The position numbers and the translations under genes were made by a program. Under the pieces are notes generated by a model. That model saw nothing but the letters and a program-made list of their open reading frames with translations. It was not told the origin of the DNA and made no database searches. From an uncultured Clostridia bacterium (GTDB lineage Bacteria; Bacillota; Clostridia; Oscillospirales; Acutalibacteraceae), in assembly GCA_945224895.1 (NCBI GenBank), contig CALYNW010000018.1, forward strand, positions 1-9,810: 9,810 nucleotides of DNA, read 5' to 3'. This document shows positions 7,471-9,810 of this stretch, in pieces (the stretch's first letter is position 1; each line of letters begins with the position of its first letter).

Positions 7471-7698
7471 TTAGATATTGTTTTCTACATAATTAAGGAT
7501 ATCTCCGACTGTTTCAATTTTTTCAATGATTTCGTCGGGAACCTCAATTTTAAATTCATCCTCAACAGACATAACTATATCAATGGCATCAAGGCTGTCG
7601 GCTCCTAAGTCCTCAACAAGAAGACTGTCGGGAGTGATGGAATTTTCATCAATATCAAGCTGCTCGGAAAGAATTGTTTTGAGCTTTTCAAATACCAT
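7471..7698 (-). CDS. acpP: Acyl carrier protein
   Basis: A 75-residue, strongly acidic acyl carrier protein of typical size. The conserved GADSLD motif at 32-37 contains Ser35, the site of 4'-phosphopantetheine attachment by holo-ACP synthase. The following helix, DAIDIVMSVEDEF, is rich in acidic residues as expected for docking to fatty-acid synthesis enzymes. The ribosome binding site GAGGTG is at 7707-7712, 8 bases before the start. It stands alone with no fab genes beside it, divergent from aroE and upstream of the glpK unit on the same strand. It is therefore either the main fatty-acid synthesis carrier encoded apart from its partners or a second carrier; the sequence does not decide, and the symbol is given on similarity only. 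Confidence 0.93.
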   Translation of the reverse strand: MVFEKLKTILSEQLDIDENSITPDSLLVEDLGADSLDAIDIVMSVEDEFKIEVPDEIIEKIETVGDILNYVENNI

Positions 7699-7730
7699 AA
7701 TACGTTCACCTCAAAAAAATGTTGTTAATA

Positions 7731-7758
7731 TTGAATCATTATGTTATTATCATATTAT
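7731..7758 (+). promoter_or_regulatory. Predicted promoter of aroE-aroK
   Basis: TTGAAT (7731-7736) and TATTAT (7753-7758) are separated by 16 bases, with a predicted start near 7765 and a leader of about 44 bases. An alternative -10, TATAAT at 7758-7763, lacks a well-placed -35. The region is very AT-rich, so the exact assignment is uncertain. Confidence 0.45.
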
Positions 7759-7780
7759 ATAATTATCGTTGAATTGTCAA
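7752..7780 (-). promoter_or_regulatory. Predicted promoter of the acyl carrier protein gene
   Basis: On the minus strand a perfect TTGACA (7775-7780) is followed after 17 bases by TAATAT (7752-7757). The predicted start near 7745 gives a leader of about 46 bases. Its -10 lies over the predicted -10 of the divergent aroE promoter. Confidence 0.65.
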
Positions 7781-7808
7781 TAAATATTTGTGATACGAGG
7801 TAAAAATA

Positions 7809-8639
7809 ATGAAAAAATTTTGTTTGATAGGCTATCCCTTAGGTCATTCAATGTCTCCTGTTATACATAGGGAGCTTTTCAAAATCAATAATATTGACGC
7901 AAGCTATGAGCTTCAGGAGATTTCTCCCGAAAGCCTAACAGACGCATTTGAGACACTAAAGGAATATGACGGCTTTAACGTTACTATTCCTCATAAAACC
8001 GGAATAATACCCTGCCTTGATAAATTATCCCACAGGGCTGAGCTTTTCGGCGCAGTAAATACTGTTGATGTTAAGAACGGTAAAGCAGAGGGACACAACA
8101 CCGATTGCTACGGTTTTCTCAAAGCTCTTGATATGGCAGGTATTGAGCTTGCAGGAAAAGCACTTGTCTGCGGCAGCGGAGGAGTTTCAAGAATGTTTGC
8201 CTTTGAAAGCGTGCTTGCAGGCACAGATTTAACTATCGCTGTTCGTGACGACGATATTAAGGCGGCAATGCTTATCAAGGAGGAAATAAAGGACAGGCTT
8301 TCCAAGGTTGTTCAGGTAAAAAGGCTTGATGAAATTGACGGCGAATATGATATTTTGATAAACGGAACTCCTGTGGGAATGTTCCCGAAAACAGACGCCT
8401 GTGTATTACCAAAGGAAAAGGTGCAAAAATGCAAGGCAGTCTTTGACGCAGTATATAATCCAAGGGAAACAATGCTTATAAAATACGCAAAGGAAGCAGG
8501 AATTAAATGCTCAAACGGACTGCCTATGCTTGTATGGCAGGCGGCTGTGGCTCAGGAAATCTGGTTCGGTGTAAAATTTGATATGAATGATATTAAGAAT
8601 GTTTTGAATATAACAGAAAGAGAAATGGAAAAGATATGA
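7809..8639 (+). CDS. aroE: Shikimate dehydrogenase
   Basis: A 276-residue enzyme that reduces 3-dehydroshikimate to shikimate with NADPH, the fourth step of the shikimate pathway. The substrate domain has GHSMSP at 12-17 (shikimate-binding serines 14 and 16), NVTIPHK at 57-63 with catalytic Lys63, GAVNT at 81-85 and the paired Asp99 in NTD. The cofactor domain has the glycine-rich loop GSGGVS at 122-127. The usual Asn-Arg-Thr/Ser motif that holds the NADP 2'-phosphate reads Val-Arg-Asp at 145-147, keeping only the arginine, so cofactor preference may differ. The C-terminal NGLPMLVWQAA at 236-246 is typical. A GAGGT site at 7797-7801 precedes the start by 7 bases. It overlaps aroK by 4 bases, so translation is probably coupled. 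Confidence 0.95.
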   Translation: MKKFCLIGYPLGHSMSPVIHRELFKINNIDASYELQEISPESLTDAFETLKEYDGFNVTIPHKTGIIPCLDKLSHRAELFGAVNTVDVKNGKAEGHNTDCYGFLKALDMAGIELAGKALVCGSGGVSRMFAFESVLAGTDLTIAVRDDDIKAAMLIKEEIKDRLSKVVQVKRLDEIDGEYDILINGTPVGMFPKTDACVLPKEKVQKCKAVFDAVYNPRETMLIKYAKEAGIKCSNGLPMLVWQAAVAQEIWFGVKFDMNDIKNVLNITEREMEKI

Positions 8640-9124
8640 ACATAATATTATGTGGCTTTATGGGAAGCGGAAAAACAGTTGTCGGTACAGAGCTTGCCAA
8701 AATAATGGGCAGAAAATTTGTTGATACAGATGAAATGATTGAGGAACAGCAGGGAATTGCAATCAAGGCTATTTTTGCCGCCTACGGTGAGGATTATTTC
8801 AGAGATTTGGAATTTGAATGCTGTAAAAAAATTGCGGATATGAAAAACTGTGTTGTATCCACAGGTGGCGGTGCAATGACATTTTTGAGAAATGTTGACG
8901 CTGTTAAGGGCTCGGGAAAGATAGTATTTCTTGACGCAGATTTTGACGTCATATGCAGCAGAATAGGAGACTCAACAACAAGACCTCTTTTTCAGGATAA
9001 GGAAAAGGCTAAGGCACTTTACGATGAAAGAAAGACAAAATATCTTGCCGCCGCCGATATTGTTATTAACGGAAATACGTCCGCAAGAAAGACTGCTCTT
9101 GAAATTGCGGAAATGTTCAAGTGA
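8636..9124 (+). CDS. aroK: Shikimate kinase
   Basis: A 162-residue P-loop kinase that phosphorylates shikimate at the 3-hydroxyl with ATP, the fifth step of the shikimate pathway. The Walker A loop GFMGSGKT is at 7-14. Shikimate-binding residues are Asp32 in VDTDEMIE, Arg56 in FRDLE and the GGG of STGGGA at 77-79. The lid arginine is Arg116 in TRPL, and the adenine-binding region includes RKTKY at 132-136. Length is normal. The ATG overlaps the aroE stop codon (ATGA), so it depends on aroE transcription and probably on coupled translation. No terminator is evident after the stop, so some read-through into the export permease gene is possible. Whether to call it aroK or aroL is a naming choice. 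Confidence 0.95.
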   Translation: MNIILCGFMGSGKTVVGTELAKIMGRKFVDTDEMIEEQQGIAIKAIFAAYGEDYFRDLEFECCKKIADMKNCVVSTGGGAMTFLRNVDAVKGSGKIVFLDADFDVICSRIGDSTTRPLFQDKEKAKALYDERKTKYLAAADIVINGNTSARKTALEIAEMFK

Positions 9125-9145
9125 TATCTGTTAACATATTTACGG

Positions 9146-9174
9146 TTGAAAAAGGTATAATATTGTGCTATAAT
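9146..9174 (+). promoter_or_regulatory. Predicted promoter of the export permease gene
   Basis: TTGAAA (9146-9151) and a consensus TATAAT (9169-9174) are separated by 17 bases, and TGC directly before TATAAT makes an extended -10. The predicted start near 9181 gives a leader of about 65 bases. This is the closest match to a vegetative promoter in the window. Confidence 0.75.
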
Positions 9175-9234
9175 GTGGAAACGCTGTAAGAATACTAAAG
9201 AAATACAGTCTGTTTTTATAGCGGCTGTGTGCTC

Positions 9235-9241
9235 AGAGGTG
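9235..9241 (+). promoter_or_regulatory. Ribosome binding site of the export permease gene
   Basis: AGAGGTG lies 4 bases before the ATG at 9246, slightly close but still usable. It supports that ATG over the next in-frame methionine at codon 15, which has no such site upstream. Confidence 0.65.
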
Positions 9242-9245
9242 TTAT

Positions 9246-9810
9246 ATGGATAAATCAACGAAAAAAGAGCTTGACCATGACGTCAAAATGTTTAAGAAGT
9301 ATAAAAATCTTCTTAAAGAGCTGACGGCAAAAAATGTTAAGCTGAAATACAGAAATTCCTGGCTGGGTATTTTATGGAGCTTTATTCAGCCCTTACTCAA
9401 TATGATAGTTCTCTCCGTTGTATTCGGCGGAATCTTCGGCAGACACAGTGACTATATTGTTTGCTATCCTGTGTTCATTTTTACGGGACGTCTTTTGTTT
9501 AGCTTCTTTACCTCTGCCACAAAACAGGCAATGACGGCTTTCAGAAGAAATGCGGGAATTATAAAAAAGGTATATGTTCCCAAATATATGTATCCCCTAT
9601 CGTCTATCTTTTCTAACTTTGTAACCTTTGCAATATCAATACTCTGTCTTATCTGTGTATGGATATTCTTTAAGGTCACAGGGCTTCAGGGCGGTAGCGG
9701 ACTTGAAATTACTCCTTATGCACTTTTGTGCTTTGTTCCTATGTTTCTTCTTTTGGTATTCAGCACAGGCGTAGGCTTGATACTGTCGGTTGTCGCAGTA
9801 TCTGTCTCTT
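9246..9810 (+). CDS. ABC-2 type polysaccharide export permease, TagG/Wzm-like (3' end outside window)
   Basis: The first 188 codons of an integral membrane permease that, with an ATP-binding partner, would export lipid-linked polysaccharide or teichoic acid across the cytoplasmic membrane. The family signature is clear: a charged amphipathic N-terminus (1-35), then KYRNSWLGILWSFIQPLL at 34-51, leading straight into the first membrane segment (about 40-62). Further segments lie near 72-90, 119-143 and 158-185. A cytoplasmic loop with the typical basic stretch (FRRNAGIIKKVYVPKY) is at 99-114. Family members are usually about 260-270 residues, so some 70-80 residues lie beyond the edge. The frame stays open to the end. 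It has its own promoter, and an ATPase gene and glycosyltransferases are expected downstream by analogy with such clusters. The exported polymer is unknown. Confidence 0.9.
   Translation, partial: MDKSTKKELDHDVKMFKKYKNLLKELTAKNVKLKYRNSWLGILWSFIQPLLNMIVLSVVFGGIFGRHSDYIVCYPVFIFTGRLLFSFFTSATKQAMTAFRRNAGIIKKVYVPKYMYPLSSIFSNFVTFAISILCLICVWIFFKVTGLQGGSGLEITPYALLCFVPMFLLLVFSTGVGLILSVVAVSVS

Noticed and set aside
7769..7796. Alternative aroE promoter TTGAAT with TGATAC
   Set aside because: Its -10 runs into the aroE ribosome binding site, leaving almost no leader, and the -10 matches poorly.
9184..9217. Possible attenuator hairpin in the permease leader
   Set aside because: CTGTA (9184-9188) can pair with TACAG (9204-9208) and a T-run follows, but the stem is only 5 bp with a 15-base loop, too weak to support a terminator.

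Overview
The window looks like chromosomal DNA of a low-to-middle GC, Gram-positive anaerobe of the class Clostridia, plausibly a gut Oscillospiraceae/Ruminococcaceae-type bacterium. This is inferred from strong AGGAGG-like ribosome binding sites, AT-rich sigma-A type promoters, a domain-permuted GH3 beta-glucosidase of the kind known from Ruminococcus and Butyrivibrio, a short-form malic enzyme, and a TagG/Wzm-like export permease. Species cannot be named from the sequence. No phage, transposon, CRISPR, tRNA or rRNA gene was seen, and no gap between genes exceeds 200 bases.

Layout. (1) 48-2492, minus: a cytoplasmic GH3 glycosidase with its catalytic barrel at the C-terminus. (2) 2627-3376, plus: an unrecognised protein with about eight membrane segments, divergent from the GH3 gene. 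(3) 3392-3422: a hairpin that can serve as a terminator for the two converging units. (4) 7276-3438, minus: a tight three-gene unit, glycerol kinase, then a malate/lactate dehydrogenase-family (Ldh_2) oxidoreductase, then malic enzyme. (5) 7471-7698, minus: a lone acyl carrier protein. (6) 7809-9124, plus: aroE and aroK, overlapping by 4 bases, which supply two steps of the shikimate pathway. (7) 9246 to the window end, plus: the first 188 codons of an ABC-2 polysaccharide export permease behind its own near-consensus extended -10 promoter, probably the first gene of a surface-glycan cluster lying beyond the window.

How the genes work together. The glpK unit suggests that glycerol phosphorylation is expressed with enzymes of the malate/pyruvate node, which could help dispose of the extra reducing equivalents from glycerol. 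aroE-aroK make shikimate 3-phosphate. GH3 would release sugars from imported glucosides. Most of these are housekeeping genes. The most unusual signals are regulatory. The glpK promoter is interlocked with a terminator-like inverted repeat and has a perfect 10-bp inverted repeat just upstream of its -35. The acyl carrier protein and aroE promoters appear to share their -10 region on opposite strands. No clear case for a wholly new biological system was found.
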